Below are positions 15,804 to 25,192 of a stretch of 64,000 bases of DNA, in pieces (the stretch's first letter is position 1; every line of letters starts with the position of its first letter). A program made the translations under genes and the position numbers. Source of the stretch: Pseudonocardia parietis (GTDB lineage Bacteria > Actinomycetota > Actinomycetes > Mycobacteriales > Pseudonocardiaceae); assembly GCF_017876315.1 (NCBI RefSeq), contig NZ_JAGINU010000001.1, positions 4,278,001-4,342,000 of the forward strand, read 5' to 3'. The notes below the pieces were generated by a model. That model made no database searches. It was not told the DNA's origin and worked only from the letters and a program-made list of their open reading frames with translations.

Positions 15804-17875
15804 GGGGTGCCTCCCTCGACCGCTCCCGGAGCTGCCGTGTCCGGTGCGGGTACCTGCGGCGCGGGCACGCCCGGCACGGGGGGCGGCTCGTTACGGACCA
15901 GAACCGCGTTGAAGCCGTTCTCGTACGTCGCCCGGTACTGGCCGGACTCGATGAGCTGCTGGCGGACCGCCAGCGTCCAGCCCGGCTGCTCGCCGTTCAG
16001 CACGACGCCCTGCTTCTCCATGGACTTGTAGATGAGCAGTGTCTGCGGCTGCACCAGCTCGATGCAGCGGATCGGGTCGCTGGCCAGGATCGCGCAGCCG
16101 TCGCCGCCCGACGCCATGTTGTTGTGCTGGCCGACGCCCTCCAGTGCGTACGGGCCGACCGTCGCCAGCGGCTGGACCGTGGCGCCCGGCGGGGCCTGGT
16201 CGTAGGCCTGCCGGGTCATCTGGACGTCCTCGGTGGTGACGTCGAGGTAGGCGTCGTTGCCGCCCCGGATGAGGATCAGCAACGGGAACAGGACCAGCAT
16301 CGCGGCCACGAACAGCCGTTCCCGTTTGCGGTTCACCCGGGCGAACGCGCGCAGTGCGTCCACGGCCAGGATGGTCAGGATCGGCAGCCCGTACAGGATG
16401 ACGCGGAACAGCAGCTCGCCGCCGTAGCTCTGGACGACGGCCATTCCCATCGGGATCCCGGCCAGCGCGATCGGCACCAGGTCGCGGCGCCGCTTCCAGT
16501 ACACCCAGGCACCGGCGATGGCCAGCAGCCAGGTCAGCCCCGGCATGAGCACCCGGAGCAGCTTCACCACGATCTGGCCGGTGTCGCCCTCCAGCCGCTC
16601 GATGAACCCGGCTTCGACCGCACCGGCCTCCCCGGCGCCGCCGGTGATCATCGAGATCTGGTTCAGCCAGAACTCCCGGGCCGCGATCAGGATGAAGACC
16701 GTGACCGCGAGCGTCGCGACGATCACGAGCCCGCGCCCGCGGAACCGGCCGACGAGCGCCAGCACGACGAGCTGACCGATGATCGCGAACGGGGTCAGCT
16801 GGTGGGTCGGTGCCAGCGCGATCAGGCACAGCGACATGCAGAAGTAGATCAGTAGCAGCTGACGGGCCGGCAGCGTCGGACTGTTCGGCGGGGTCATCGC
16901 ACTGATCAGCCATCGCCGCCAGCGTGGAAGCGATGGTGCGCCGCGGTGTGCCCTCGGCCAGCCGGGAACGCCCGCGTTGTCCACCCGGCGGGTCGCCAGC
17001 GGACCGAGCGCGAAGGTCAGCACCGTGAGCAGCAGCACGATCGCGGTCGCCTGCGGCGAGAAGTAGTCCTGCTCGATCCAGTTCAGGCCGACGAACAGCC
17101 ACGCCGCAACCCACGGGGCCCGGGTGCCGCCCAGCATCGAGCGCGCGAGCGCGTAGACACCGATCGCCCACACCGCGACGACGGCCGGCGGGTACCAGCG
17201 CAGGATCGTGTCCAGCTGGTCGGCGCCTGCGGCGTCCCGGAACCAGGCCCACTGCGCGAAGAACGCCGGCCAGTAGAACCGGGCGTCGACGCCGGTGGGC
17301 GGCACCCCGTTGCCGGCGACCGCGTCCACGAAGCCGGAGATCAGCCAGGCGGTGGTGAACCGGGCCTGCGGCTGGATGACCGACGGCATGCCGGTGGTGC
17401 ACAGGATGAGCACCGTGGTCGCGGCGCCGAGCATCGGGATCCGCGGGCGCGGCGACCACAGCTCGACCACGCAACAGGCCACCGCCAGGCCGACCGCGAC
17501 CCACGCGAGCGGACTGAGCACCGCGGCCAGGCCCCAGCCGCCGATGTCGGACAGATCGGTCGTCGCGGCGGCGAACGGCAGCAGCAGCACCGCGAGCACG
17601 GCGAGCACCGGGGCGCCCCAGGTCCACAGCGGGGACAGCGGGCCGGTCGGTGCCGGCGCCTGCGGAGGTGGCGGCGGACCGCCCGTCCCGGCCGGGCGTG
17701 GGAGGGGACCGCGGACCGCGGTGGTCGGCGAGTCCGGTCCCGGAGGGCGGACGTACTGGGTCCGCTCGCTCGGGCTCGCCTCGACCCCGTGGGCCTGGCC
17801 GCCCGCGCCGTGCTCGGCGTAGCGGGGCCGGGCGGACGGGTCGGGTCCGCCCGTTCGGCGGGTCTCCGACGTCAC
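15800..17875 (-). CDS. Polytopic membrane protein, probable polysaccharide polymerase/glycosyltransferase
   Basis: A 691-residue protein with a charged, Pro-rich cytoplasmic N-terminus (about 1-85). Roughly twelve or more transmembrane helices follow up to about residue 520, then a soluble C-terminal domain rich in short motifs (GGDGCAILASDPIRCIELVQ). Layout resembles GT-C or Wzy-like membrane enzymes using polyprenyl-linked sugars, but no family motif is decisive. GTG at 17875 overlaps the flippase stop (GTGA), which fixes the start better than the in-frame ATG at 17908. It is part of a coupled row with the flippase and the small membrane protein. Confidence 0.7.
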   Translation of the reverse strand: MTSETRRTGGPDPSARPRYAEHGAGGQAHGVEASPSERTQYVRPPGPDSPTTAVRGPLPRPAGTGGPPPPPQAPAPTGPLSPLWTWGAPVLAVLAVLLLPFAAATTDLSDIGGWGLAAVLSPLAWVAVGLAVACCVVELWSPRPRIPMLGAATTVLILCTTGMPSVIQPQARFTTAWLISGFVDAVAGNGVPPTGVDARFYWPAFFAQWAWFRDAAGADQLDTILRWYPPAVVAVWAIGVYALARSMLGGTRAPWVAAWLFVGLNWIEQDYFSPQATAIVLLLTVLTFALGPLATRRVDNAGVPGWPRAHRGAPSLPRWRRWLISAMTPPNSPTLPARQLLLIYFCMSLCLIALAPTHQLTPFAIIGQLVVLALVGRFRGRGLVIVATLAVTVFILIAAREFWLNQISMITGGAGEAGAVEAGFIERLEGDTGQIVVKLLRVLMPGLTWLLAIAGAWVYWKRRRDLVPIALAGIPMGMAVVQSYGGELLFRVILYGLPILTILAVDALRAFARVNRKRERLFVAAMLVLFPLLILIRGGNDAYLDVTTEDVQMTRQAYDQAPPGATVQPLATVGPYALEGVGQHNNMASGGDGCAILASDPIRCIELVQPQTLLIYKSMEKQGVVLNGEQPGWTLAVRQQLIESGQYRATYENGFNAVLVRNEPPPVPGVPAPQVPAPDTAAPGAVEGGTP

Positions 17876-19467
17876 GACTTCACCTCCGAGGTGCTCCGGC
17901 GCTTCCACGCCGGGACGAATCTGAGTGCCAGCGCGCAGGCGACCTGCGCGCCGACGTACCCGAGGACCATCGGCATCATCATCATGCTGACCGAGGTCGT
18001 CTCCGGGTCGGGCAGGGGGACCACGGCGGCGAAGCCGACCACCAGTCCGGTGTTGATCAGGTTGAGCTTGGCGTAGCCCATGCCGTCGCCGTCGGCCTGG
18101 CGGCGGGCCAGCTCGAACACCACGAGCAGCCGGAACAGCAGCCCGGCCATCAGGGCCGCCAGCGCGAGGGAGCCCTCGGCGTACCCCGCGCCGAGCAGCG
18201 ACAGCACCGGGTAACCGAGCGCGGCGCCGGCCACCAGCATCGGCACGAAGATGATCAGCATCCGGCGCCGGGTCGCCCGCGCGAGCTCCTCGGACCGGTG
18301 CGGCTCACGGGCGATCTGCACCGCCAGGGAGTTGGTGAAGAACGTCGCCGCGAGGTCGACGACCGTCACCGCCTGCCAGCAGATGAAGAAGACGGCGCCG
18401 ATCTCGTTGCCGAGGCGCAGGTTCGCCAGCAGCGGGACCTGGTTGTACAGCGCGGCGTTGCCGACCTGGGCCAGCGCCGTCGGTGCCAGGAACGCCATCA
18501 TCGCCGCGCGCTCCGGCAGCACGCCGGGCCCGCCCGCGGCGGCGAACCGGCGGGTCATGTACCAGAGCACGACGGTGCCCGCCGCGACCCACAGCACCAC
18601 CGGGATCACCCAGGACAACACCATGCCCTGGGCGGCGAAGGAGGCACCGAGCAGCAGCAGCAGCGCCAGCCGGATGACGGCGAAAGTCCCGTTGCGCCAG
18701 ACCGCGACCCACGGCCGCCCGACGGCGACCATGACGAAGTCGTGCACCACGAACACGCCCCAGCCCGCGCAGGCCAGCACGAACAGTCCCAGGCCCAGCC
18801 CGAACGACCCGCCACCGGCGGTGACGGCGATACCCGGCCAGATGACCGCGTAGGCCAGCCCGAGCAGACCGGACAGCGGCATGATCAGCAGCAGCGCGCC
18901 GAACACCAGGCGGACCGCCTTGCGGCCCGAGCCCGGGAGCCAGCGCATGAGGCCGATGCCCAGGTTGAGCTGGGCGGCACCGCCGATGAGCTGCATCGCG
19001 GCGACGAACTCCGACGCCCGGCCGACCTCGGCCTGGTCCATGATCCGCGCGGCGATCACCCAGCCGAGCAGTCCCGCGACCGAACCGAACGCCGAGCTCA
19101 GCGACAGGGCGAGGCCGTCGCCGATACCACCGTTGCGCGACGCGCCGCCGCCGTCGTCGTCGGCCGCGGTGGCCTCGCGGGGCGGCGGGGGCGGGTTCTC
19201 CCCCGGCCCGCGCAGGCCGACCGCCGGCAGGAACTCGGTGCGCTGCTCGGAGAACTCCCGCGAGCGGGCACGGGCCCGTGCGACCTCCAGGCGCTGGGTC
19301 GGTGTCTCGGACCCGTTCTCCTGCAGCACCGGGCCGGGCGTGGGCAGCGCGCGGGTCGCCGGGTCGGCGTACGGATCGTGGCCGGCACCGGCCTGAATAC
19401 CGGAGACCGGGCCGGGACCGGGGCCACCCGCGTCACGCGGGGTGGGCGCCGGCCCGACCGGACTCAC
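17872..19467 (-). CDS. MATE/Wzx-like polysaccharide flippase family protein
   Basis: A 531-residue membrane protein. After a disordered, Pro/Gly-rich N-terminal region (about 1-105) come about twelve to fourteen hydrophobic helices beginning DGLALSLSSAFGSVAGLLGWVIAAR and AEVGRASEFVAAMQLIG, the pattern of Wzx-type lipid-linked oligosaccharide flippases. The gene starts at GTG 19467, overlapping the upstream stop by four bases, and ends with the same kind of overlap into the next gene. It should move lipid-linked glycans across the membrane for the neighbouring glycosyltransferases; the glycan is unknown. Confidence 0.8.
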   Translation of the reverse strand: MSPVGPAPTPRDAGGPGPGPVSGIQAGAGHDPYADPATRALPTPGPVLQENGSETPTQRLEVARARARSREFSEQRTEFLPAVGLRGPGENPPPPPREATAADDDGGGASRNGGIGDGLALSLSSAFGSVAGLLGWVIAARIMDQAEVGRASEFVAAMQLIGGAAQLNLGIGLMRWLPGSGRKAVRLVFGALLLIMPLSGLLGLAYAVIWPGIAVTAGGGSFGLGLGLFVLACAGWGVFVVHDFVMVAVGRPWVAVWRNGTFAVIRLALLLLLGASFAAQGMVLSWVIPVVLWVAAGTVVLWYMTRRFAAAGGPGVLPERAAMMAFLAPTALAQVGNAALYNQVPLLANLRLGNEIGAVFFICWQAVTVVDLAATFFTNSLAVQIAREPHRSEELARATRRRMLIIFVPMLVAGAALGYPVLSLLGAGYAEGSLALAALMAGLLFRLLVVFELARRQADGDGMGYAKLNLINTGLVVGFAAVVPLPDPETTSVSMMMMPMVLGYVGAQVACALALRFVPAWKRRSTSEVKS

Positions 19468-19853
19468 TGTGCGACCACCGCGTGCCGCAGCAGGAACGGA
19501 ACGCTCAGCAGGGTGACGACGAACAGCGCCACGCTCGGGTACCAGAGCCCGAGGCTGACCATGATCTGCCCGCCGATCAGCGTGACGGCGGTGCCGACAC
19601 CGAGGGTCAGCAGCCACACGTGCGCGGCGGGTGCGCGACGCAGGAACCCCGCGGCGGCCCAGCCGGGTCCGAGCAGCAGGAAGCCCATCGTCACGAGCAG
19701 GCGGAACTCGCCGAGGGCTCCCCCGGACACGTTCGCGAGGTTGAGCAGGCAGGCGATGACTCCCGCGGCCACGAGCAGGATCGCCACGTAGCGACGTGCG
19801 GTCCTCGCCCGGGTCAGTTCTGCTGCGGAGGGCACGCTCACCGCTGCACTCAC
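19464..19853 (-). CDS. Four-helix membrane protein at head of the polysaccharide operon
   Basis: A 129-residue protein with four predicted transmembrane segments (about 20-40, 50-70, 78-98 and 105-125) and a short basic N-terminus. No enzymatic motif is visible. It is the first of four genes joined by 4-base overlaps, so it is probably co-expressed with the flippase. A 32-base palindrome precedes it and separates it from the upstream glycosyltransferase. Function unknown. Confidence 0.75.
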   Translation of the reverse strand: MSAAVSVPSAAELTRARTARRYVAILLVAAGVIACLLNLANVSGGALGEFRLLVTMGFLLLGPGWAAAGFLRRAPAAHVWLLTLGVGTAVTLIGGQIMVSLGLWYPSVALFVVTLLSVPFLLRHAVVAQ

Positions 19854-19865
19854 CTTCTTCCGATC

Positions 19866-19897
19866 ACCGGCGCCCGTCCGATCGGACGGGCGCCGGT
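19866..19897. terminator. 32-base perfect palindrome, terminator of the GT2 gene
   Basis: ACCGGCGCCCGTCCGA and its exact complement form a perfect 16-base-arm dyad. It lies past the stop of the minus-strand GT2 gene and before the next minus-strand gene, so it probably terminates the former and makes the membrane-protein row a separate transcript. Confidence 0.6.
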
Positions 19898-19963
19898 GGT
19901 GTGTCGTGGACCCGCGTGGTCACGGGCCGTCGGTCGTCGGGCCGGTCCGGCCCGGGACGCGGA

Positions 19964-21046
19964 TCAGGACGCCTCTTCCCGCCATGCGTACCGCACGCGG
20001 GTCTGCTCGGGACGCCCGGTCCCGTCGTGCGCCGGGCCTGCGGCGCCACGACCCGGCACACCGACACCGTCGACGCCCTGACCACGGCGATCGTGGGCAG
20101 CCGGCTGCGGCGCGGGCTGCGGGCGGTGCGGCGGCAGGGTCGGCACGTCGACGTTCGCGGGCTGCGGAGCAGGCCGCCGGCGCTCCGATGGAACGGCGGG
20201 CGGCCCGCCCACGGCGGCAGACGGCGCCGGGTGCGCCACGTTCACACCGTTCGTCCGCTTCGCGGCCGGGGCCTGGTCCTCACGACCGGCCCGGCGACGC
20301 TCGGACGCCAGGGTGCGCAGCACCCGGGTGCCGTCGGCGAACGTCCGCAGGTTGGTCTCGCCGAACATCCGCTCCTTCTCCACCGAGGGCACCTCGGTGA
20401 TGGAGAACCCGGCCGTCGCGACCCGGCAGTTGAGAACGGTCTCGATCTCGAAGCCGTCGCCCCAGTACATCCCGTCGTCCGGGTGCGGGGGCAGGTCGAC
20501 CGGCGGCAGCTCCAGCTGCGGCAGGATGTCCGCCCAGAACGCGTTGTAGCCGTAGCACAGGTCCGTGTAGCGGGTGCCGAACAGCGTGTTCGCGACCAGG
20601 TTCAGCCCGGCGTTGCCGCTCTTGCGCAGCAGCGTGATGTCGTCGCTGCCGCCCCCCTTGGTGAAGCGGCTGCCCTTGGCGAAGTCGGCGCCCTCGATCA
20701 GCGCCTGGACGAACCGCGGGATCTCCTGCGGATCGGCCGATCCGTCGGCGTCGAACATGACCAGCACGTCGCCTGTCGCGGCGGCGAAACCGCAGGCCAT
20801 CGCGTTGCCCTTGCCCTTGCGGGTCTGGCGCACGATCCGCACGTCCGGCAGGACCCGCCGGGCGGTCTCGATGGTTCCGTCCTTCGAGTTGCCGTCGACG
20901 ACGAGAACTTCGTGGACGGCAGGCCGGACGGCGGCGACGGCCGGGAGTACGATCTCCAGGTTCCGTGCTTCGTTACGGGTCGGCACGATCACCGACACCC
21001 TAGGTTCACGTGGGCGGTGCGGTTCGTGGTCAGGCCCCTGATTCAC
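19964..21046 (-). CDS. Family 2 glycosyltransferase with long C-terminal tail
   Basis: A 360-residue GT-A fold enzyme. VSVIVPTRNEARNLE opens the nucleotide-sugar site, VVDGNSKDGT and MFDADGSADP supply the acidic metal-binding motifs, and KGKGNAMACGFAAATGD is typical of dolichyl-phosphate-mannose-synthase-like members. The C-terminal about 80 residues are disordered, rich in Pro, Arg and Gln. Start is GTG at 21046 with GGGGAGAG upstream. It probably transfers a sugar to a lipid carrier or glycan precursor on the inner membrane face. The gene is divergent from a second GT2 gene, with a 478-base spacer. Confidence 0.85.
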   Translation of the reverse strand: MNQGPDHEPHRPREPRVSVIVPTRNEARNLEIVLPAVAAVRPAVHEVLVVDGNSKDGTIETARRVLPDVRIVRQTRKGKGNAMACGFAAATGDVLVMFDADGSADPQEIPRFVQALIEGADFAKGSRFTKGGGSDDITLLRKSGNAGLNLVANTLFGTRYTDLCYGYNAFWADILPQLELPPVDLPPHPDDGMYWGDGFEIETVLNCRVATAGFSITEVPSVEKERMFGETNLRTFADGTRVLRTLASERRRAGREDQAPAAKRTNGVNVAHPAPSAAVGGPPAVPSERRRPAPQPANVDVPTLPPHRPQPAPQPAAHDRRGQGVDGVGVPGRGAAGPAHDGTGRPEQTRVRYAWREEAS

Positions 21047-21524
21047 CGGTCTCTCCCCCGAATCGATCGGTCTGGGCGCGCGCTTGTGGCGAGCTGTCTG
21101 GTGTCCGGCAGCGTCGACGGCACCGGGTCGTACACCCCCCGCACAACGGGGGGCATACGGCTTATCTCCGCGGCCGTCGATCGCGTTACGTGACCCGTAC
21201 CGCAATGGGTATCACCCGAACGGTCCAACCCCCGGGAACGACGGCTGTTCCACAGCGCACCGACCACGCGAACACAACGCCGGATACTACGGACGAAGGG
21301 CCGTTCGATGGTGTCCGGGACCGCCCGTGGAGCGCTGGAAGAGGGGGCCGTGCGCCGATTTCCGACGAGCGGCCAGCCGATCACGACGAACGGACGAGCA
21401 TCGTAGACCTTCGTCGACGGCGATATCGCCCACCGGCGGTTCCCTGCCGCGCCGAACCGGCCCGGTGGGCCGAGGGGTAGCGTTGTCCGCCGCCCGCCCC
21501 GTTCCCGATCCCGCGAGGTTACCG
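21047..21524. other. 478-base spacer between divergent glycosyltransferases
   Basis: No convincing coding frame. It contains promoters for both flanking genes by position and a small dyad CCCCCCG-N5-CGGGGGG at 21135-21153. The sequence is somewhat less GC-rich around 21160-21310 than its neighbours. No recognisable RNA gene was seen. Confidence 0.6.
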
Positions 21525-22418
21525 ATGAGGCCAGGCGGCTTCCTGCCCAGCGTGTCCGTCTGCATTCCGGTCTACAACGGTGCGGCCTATCTGGCCGAGA
21601 CCATCCGCAGTGTCCTGGAGCAGACCTGGCGGGACTTCGAGCTGGTCATCCTCGAGAACAACAGCTCGGACGGCAGCTGGGAGATCGCGACCTCGTTCCG
21701 CGACCCGCGGATCCGGTTCGAGCGCAACCGGGAGACCCTGAACCAGGGCGACAACTGGAACCGGGCCGTGCAGCTGTGCCGGGCGCCGCTGGTCAAGCTG
21801 GTGTGCGCCGACGACCTGCTGAACCCCCGGTGCCTGGAGCTCCAGGTCCCCCCGATGCGCGACGATCCCTCGCTCGCCCTGGTCGCCTCCCGCCGGCACA
21901 TGATCGACGAGCAGAGCCGGGTGCTGGTGCCGCGGCGCGGATTGGGTGGCGGCCTGGTCGGGCTGCACTCGGGCAGCGAGGTCGCGCGCCGGGTCATCCG
22001 CAACGGCGCCAACCCGATCGGCGAGCCGGGCAACGTCCTGTTCCGGAACGAGCAGTTCGTCACCGCCGGGGGCTGGCGTACCGACCGCCGGTTCGTCATG
22101 GACCTGGACCTGTGGATGCGGCTGCTGCAGTACGGGGACTTCCTCGGCCTCCCGGAGACCCTCGCCGCGTTCCGGATCGGCCGCGGGTCGGTCTCCTCGG
22201 AGTACGAGCAGCAGATCTCCGACGAGCAGCAGCTCCTGATCGACGAGCTGGGCGCGTCCGGAGCGTTCGACGTCCGCCCGCTCGACGTCCGGATCGGCCG
22301 GGTCGCGATGCCGCTGGGCCGGGCCCGGCGCAAGGCGCTGTTCCGGGTTTCCCGGATCGCCGCCCGCAAGGACGACAAGGTGATGGCGGAGCAGCAGGAA
22401 GCGGCCTCCGCACCCTGA
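21525..22418 (+). CDS. Family 2 glycosyltransferase
   Basis: A 297-residue GT2 enzyme. VSVCIPVYNGAAYLAETIRSVLEQTW is the canonical opening, with ILENNSSDGS and the DxD-like CADDLL at about 97-102 as metal/nucleotide-sugar motifs. GEPGNVLFRNEQF and DLDLWMRLLQYGD are the typical acceptor-side segments. The ATG at 21525 has GAGG seven bases upstream. It is single-gene on the plus strand, followed by a strong hairpin. It likely adds a sugar to the same surface glycan handled by the minus-strand cluster; donor and acceptor are unknown. Confidence 0.88.
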   Translation: MRPGGFLPSVSVCIPVYNGAAYLAETIRSVLEQTWRDFELVILENNSSDGSWEIATSFRDPRIRFERNRETLNQGDNWNRAVQLCRAPLVKLVCADDLLNPRCLELQVPPMRDDPSLALVASRRHMIDEQSRVLVPRRGLGGGLVGLHSGSEVARRVIRNGANPIGEPGNVLFRNEQFVTAGGWRTDRRFVMDLDLWMRLLQYGDFLGLPETLAAFRIGRGSVSSEYEQQISDEQQLLIDELGASGAFDVRPLDVRIGRVAMPLGRARRKALFRVSRIAARKDDKVMAEQQEAASAP

Positions 22419-22443
22419 TCAAAACTTTCGTCCACTTCATACA

Positions 22444-22490
22444 ACTCGAGGAGCTCCGGTCCGGTACGTCCGGATCGGAGCTCCTCGAGT
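22444..22490. terminator. Bidirectional hairpin terminator
   Basis: ACTCGAGGAGCTCCG (22444-22458) pairs perfectly with CGGAGCTCCTCGAGT (22476-22490) across a 17-base loop that can itself pair partly. It lies between the convergent GT2 and SPFH genes. Confidence 0.8.
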
Positions 22491-22533
22491 CGGTTCCTCC
22501 AGGAATGGAGGTGTCAGGAACGGCGGTGTGGCG

Positions 22534-23715
22534 TCAGCCCCGCTGTCCGGGACCGGGGACGTCGAGGGAGGCCTCGAGCTGCGGGACGGGGGCGGTGCTC
22601 CCCCGGTCCCCCACCGGCGGCACCTCGGCCTGCGCGGCGGCGGTCGCCTCGGCGACCTGGCGGGCGATCTCCGGGTCGGTCGAGACGTCGAACCAGTCGT
22701 CGAGCGCCTCCTCGTCCTCGGCCGGCCGCGACACCGTGCCGTCGTCCGGGCTCGGCTCGTAGCGGAAGACGCCGTCCTCCCCGGGGGCACCCAGCATGCG
22801 GGTGAAGCCCTCGAGTGCCTTCCCGAAGTCCGACGGGACCACCCAGAGCTTGCTGGCCTCACCCTCGGCCATCAGCGGCAGGGTCTGCAGGTACTCGTAG
22901 GCGAGCAGCTCCGGCGTCGGCTTGCCGGCCTTGATCGCGGCGAACTTCTTCTCGATCGCCTTCGACTCACCCTGGGCCTCGAGATACAGCGCGGCCCGGC
23001 GACCCTGCGCCCGCAGGATCTCGGACTGCCGCTCGGCCTCGGCGCCGAGGATGGCAGCCTGCTTGGCGCCCTCCGCGGTGAGGATCTGCGACTGCTTCTG
23101 GCCCTCGGCACTGCGGATGGCCGACTCCCGCTGACCCTCCGCGGTGAGGATCATGGCCCGCTTCTCGCGGTCGGCCTTCATCTGCTGCTCCATCGAGTTC
23201 TGGATGGAGGGCGGCGGGTCGATCGCCTTGATCTCGACCCGGGCGACCCGGATGCCCCAGCGCTCGGTGGCCTCGTCGAGCTCGCCGCGCAGCGCGGTGT
23301 TGATCCGGTCCCGCGAGGTCAGGGTCTGCTCCAGCGTCATGCCACCGACCACGTTGCGCAGCGTCGTGGTGGTGATCTGCTCGACGCCCGCGACGAAGTT
23401 GGCGATCTCGTAGACCGCGGCCTTGGCGTCGTTGACCTTGAAGTAGACGACCGTGTCGATGTTGACGGTCAGGTTGTCCTGGGTGATGACCGGCTGCGGC
23501 GGGAACGACACGACCTGCTCGCGCAGGTCGACCCGCTCACGGGTGCGGTCCACGAACGGCACCAGGATCGCCGGGCCGCCCTCCCGGGTGCTGTGGTAGC
23601 GGCCGAGCCGCTCGATGATGTAGGCCCACTCCTGCGGGACGATGACGATCGACTTGGCGACGAGCGTCACCACCAGCACGAGCAGGATCACCGCAATGAT
23701 CAAACCGGCATCCAT
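22534..23715 (-). CDS. SPFH/Band 7 (QmcA-type) membrane scaffold protein
   Basis: A 393-residue stomatin/prohibitin-family protein. One N-terminal membrane helix (about 4-22) is followed by the Band 7 domain (VPQEWAYIIERLGRYH ... VDLREQVVSFPPQPVITQDN ... VYFKV), to about residue 190. A long charged coiled coil with repeated AEGQ/AEGA units follows (about 195-265), then an acidic, flexible tail. SPFH proteins oligomerise into membrane microdomain rings and associate with proteases or NfeD partners. The NfeD gene lies just upstream on the same strand, with 81 bases and two hairpins between. Length is about 70 residues longer than E. coli QmcA because of the tail. Confidence 0.9.
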   Translation of the reverse strand: MDAGLIIAVILLVLVVTLVAKSIVIVPQEWAYIIERLGRYHSTREGGPAILVPFVDRTRERVDLREQVVSFPPQPVITQDNLTVNIDTVVYFKVNDAKAAVYEIANFVAGVEQITTTTLRNVVGGMTLEQTLTSRDRINTALRGELDEATERWGIRVARVEIKAIDPPPSIQNSMEQQMKADREKRAMILTAEGQRESAIRSAEGQKQSQILTAEGAKQAAILGAEAERQSEILRAQGRRAALYLEAQGESKAIEKKFAAIKAGKPTPELLAYEYLQTLPLMAEGEASKLWVVPSDFGKALEGFTRMLGAPGEDGVFRYEPSPDDGTVSRPAEDEEALDDWFDVSTDPEIARQVAEATAAAQAEVPPVGDRGSTAPVPQLEASLDVPGPGQRG

Positions 23716-23733
23716 CCGGTCTCCCCTCGATGC

Positions 23734-23779
23734 GCGCCGGGGATCCCGGCGCTCACGTCCGCCCCGGAGTTCCCGGGGC
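23734..23779. repeat. Two tandem hairpins between NfeD and SPFH genes
   Basis: GCGCCGGG-GAT-CCCGGCGC (23734-23752) and GCCCCGG-AGTTC-CCGGGGC (23761-23779) are back-to-back stems in the spacer between the NfeD and SPFH genes. They could reduce read-through or stabilise mRNA ends so that the two proteins are made at different levels. Confidence 0.5.
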
Positions 23780-23796
23780 TGATGGCCGCGCGCCCC

Positions 23797-24246
23797 TCAG
23801 GACGGCGGCAGTTCCCCCCGGCCGGTCACGAGCACGGCCGCACCGGTCACCTGCAGGACGATGGCGGTCGAGCCCTCCTCGAGGACCTCCTCGCCATCCA
23901 GGGACCGCGCCGTCCAGAGCTCCCGGCCGATCCGCACCTGCCCGCCGGTGCCGTCCACGCGTTGGACGACCTGCGCGGGCGCGCCGACGAACCGGTCCTG
24001 GTGCCGCTCCAGCGACTCCATCCGTTCCTGCAGCTTCCGTTTCGCGGCCGGCCGCGCGGCCAGCAGCAACAGCACGGACACGATCGCGAACAGCCCTGCA
24101 CTCGGGAGCAGGCCGAGTCCGAGCGCGGCGCCGCCGGCCGCGGCGAGCGCACCTCCGCCGAGCATCACGAGGAAGAGCTCACCGGAGACGAACTCGGCCC
24201 CGACCAGCACCACTCCCACGAGCAGCCAGATCAGTGCCGGTGTCAT
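23797..24246 (-). CDS. NfeD-family membrane protein (short form)
   Basis: A 149-residue protein with hydrophobic helices at about 3-24 and 30-65 and a C-terminal OB-fold NfeD domain (about 85-149; GAPAQVVQRVDGTGGQVRIGRELWTARS). This short form lacks the ClpP-like protease part of long NfeD. Short NfeD proteins pair with SPFH/stomatin proteins, and here the SPFH gene is directly downstream. The domain probably stabilises or caps the scaffold. Confidence 0.85.
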   Translation of the reverse strand: MTPALIWLLVGVVLVGAEFVSGELFLVMLGGGALAAAGGAALGLGLLPSAGLFAIVSVLLLLAARPAAKRKLQERMESLERHQDRFVGAPAQVVQRVDGTGGQVRIGRELWTARSLDGEEVLEEGSTAIVLQVTGAAVLVTGRGELPPS

Positions 24247-24319
24247 GGCCCCAGGGTGCCAGAACCGGACATTCCGCAGTCGGCGATACGCCGGATCTTG
24301 GTGTGTGGTGGCCTGATCG

Positions 24320-25192
24320 TTATTGCGCGCGAGCGGATTCGGCCCGCTCGTCCGGTTCCACCGCCGCCGTCACGAAGTCGATCAGCCGCTCCACCGCGCC
24401 GATCATCGGCGCCTCCAGATCCCGGTAGCTGCGCGCCGCGCCGAGCACCCGCCGGGCACCGTCGGCGGGCTCGCCCCAGCCGAGCGCGTCGCAGATCCCG
24501 GTCTTCCAGTCGGTGCCCCGCGGGATCGTCGGCCACGCCTCGATGCCGAGCACCGACGGCTTCACCGCCTGCCACACGTCGACGTACGGGTGGCCGGTGA
24601 CCAGCACGTGCTGCTGCGCCTCCCGGGTGGCGCGATAGGCATCGCGGGCCTGCCGCGTCTCCTTGGAGCCGTCGACCAGGTGGTCGACGAGGATGCCGAG
24701 CCTGCGGTGCGGTCCCGGCGCGAAGTCGCGGACGGCGGCGGCGAGGTCGTCGACGCCGTGCAGCGGTTCGACGACCACGCCCTCCACCCGCAGGTCGTGC
24801 CCCCACACCCGTTCGACCAGCTCCGCGTCGTGCAGGCCCTCCACCCAGATCCGGGCGGCCCGGGCGGTGCGCGCCTTCAGTCCGGCCACGTGCACCGAGC
24901 CGGAGGCGGAGAGCGTCCGCCCGGCGGGCATCGCCTGCGGCCGGACCAGGGTCGCCGGCGCGCCCTCGTACAGGAACGCGGCCGGGCGCAGCGGGAAGAC
25001 CCGACGTCCGCCGAGGCGGTCCTCCAGGGTCACCTCGGAACCGGTGATCGCGACGACCGCGCCGCAGAACCCGCTCGCCGGGTCCTCCACGACCAGGCCG
25101 GGCTCGGCGGGCACCTCGGGCACCTGCTTCCGCCGGGCGGCCCGGGTGCCGGCGGAGTCGAACATGCCGCGGTAGTCGTGCGTCCGGCTCAT
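24320..25192 (-). CDS. DUF3097 family protein
   Basis: A 290-residue conserved actinobacterial protein of DUF3097. The family's N-terminal SRTHDYRGMFD-type start, the SGSVHVAGLKARTARAARIWVEGLHDAELVERVWGHDLR segment and the HRRLGILVDHLVDGSKE segment are present. The latter two resemble Toprim/OLD-like acidic motifs (EGLHDAEL, LVDHLVDGSKE), which suggests nucleic-acid chemistry. No biochemical function is established as far as I know. Single gene, divergent from the next hypothetical gene. Confidence 0.8.
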   Translation of the reverse strand: MSRTHDYRGMFDSAGTRAARRKQVPEVPAEPGLVVEDPASGFCGAVVAITGSEVTLEDRLGGRRVFPLRPAAFLYEGAPATLVRPQAMPAGRTLSASGSVHVAGLKARTARAARIWVEGLHDAELVERVWGHDLRVEGVVVEPLHGVDDLAAAVRDFAPGPHRRLGILVDHLVDGSKETRQARDAYRATREAQQHVLVTGHPYVDVWQAVKPSVLGIEAWPTIPRGTDWKTGICDALGWGEPADGARRVLGAARSYRDLEAPMIGAVERLIDFVTAAVEPDERAESARAQ

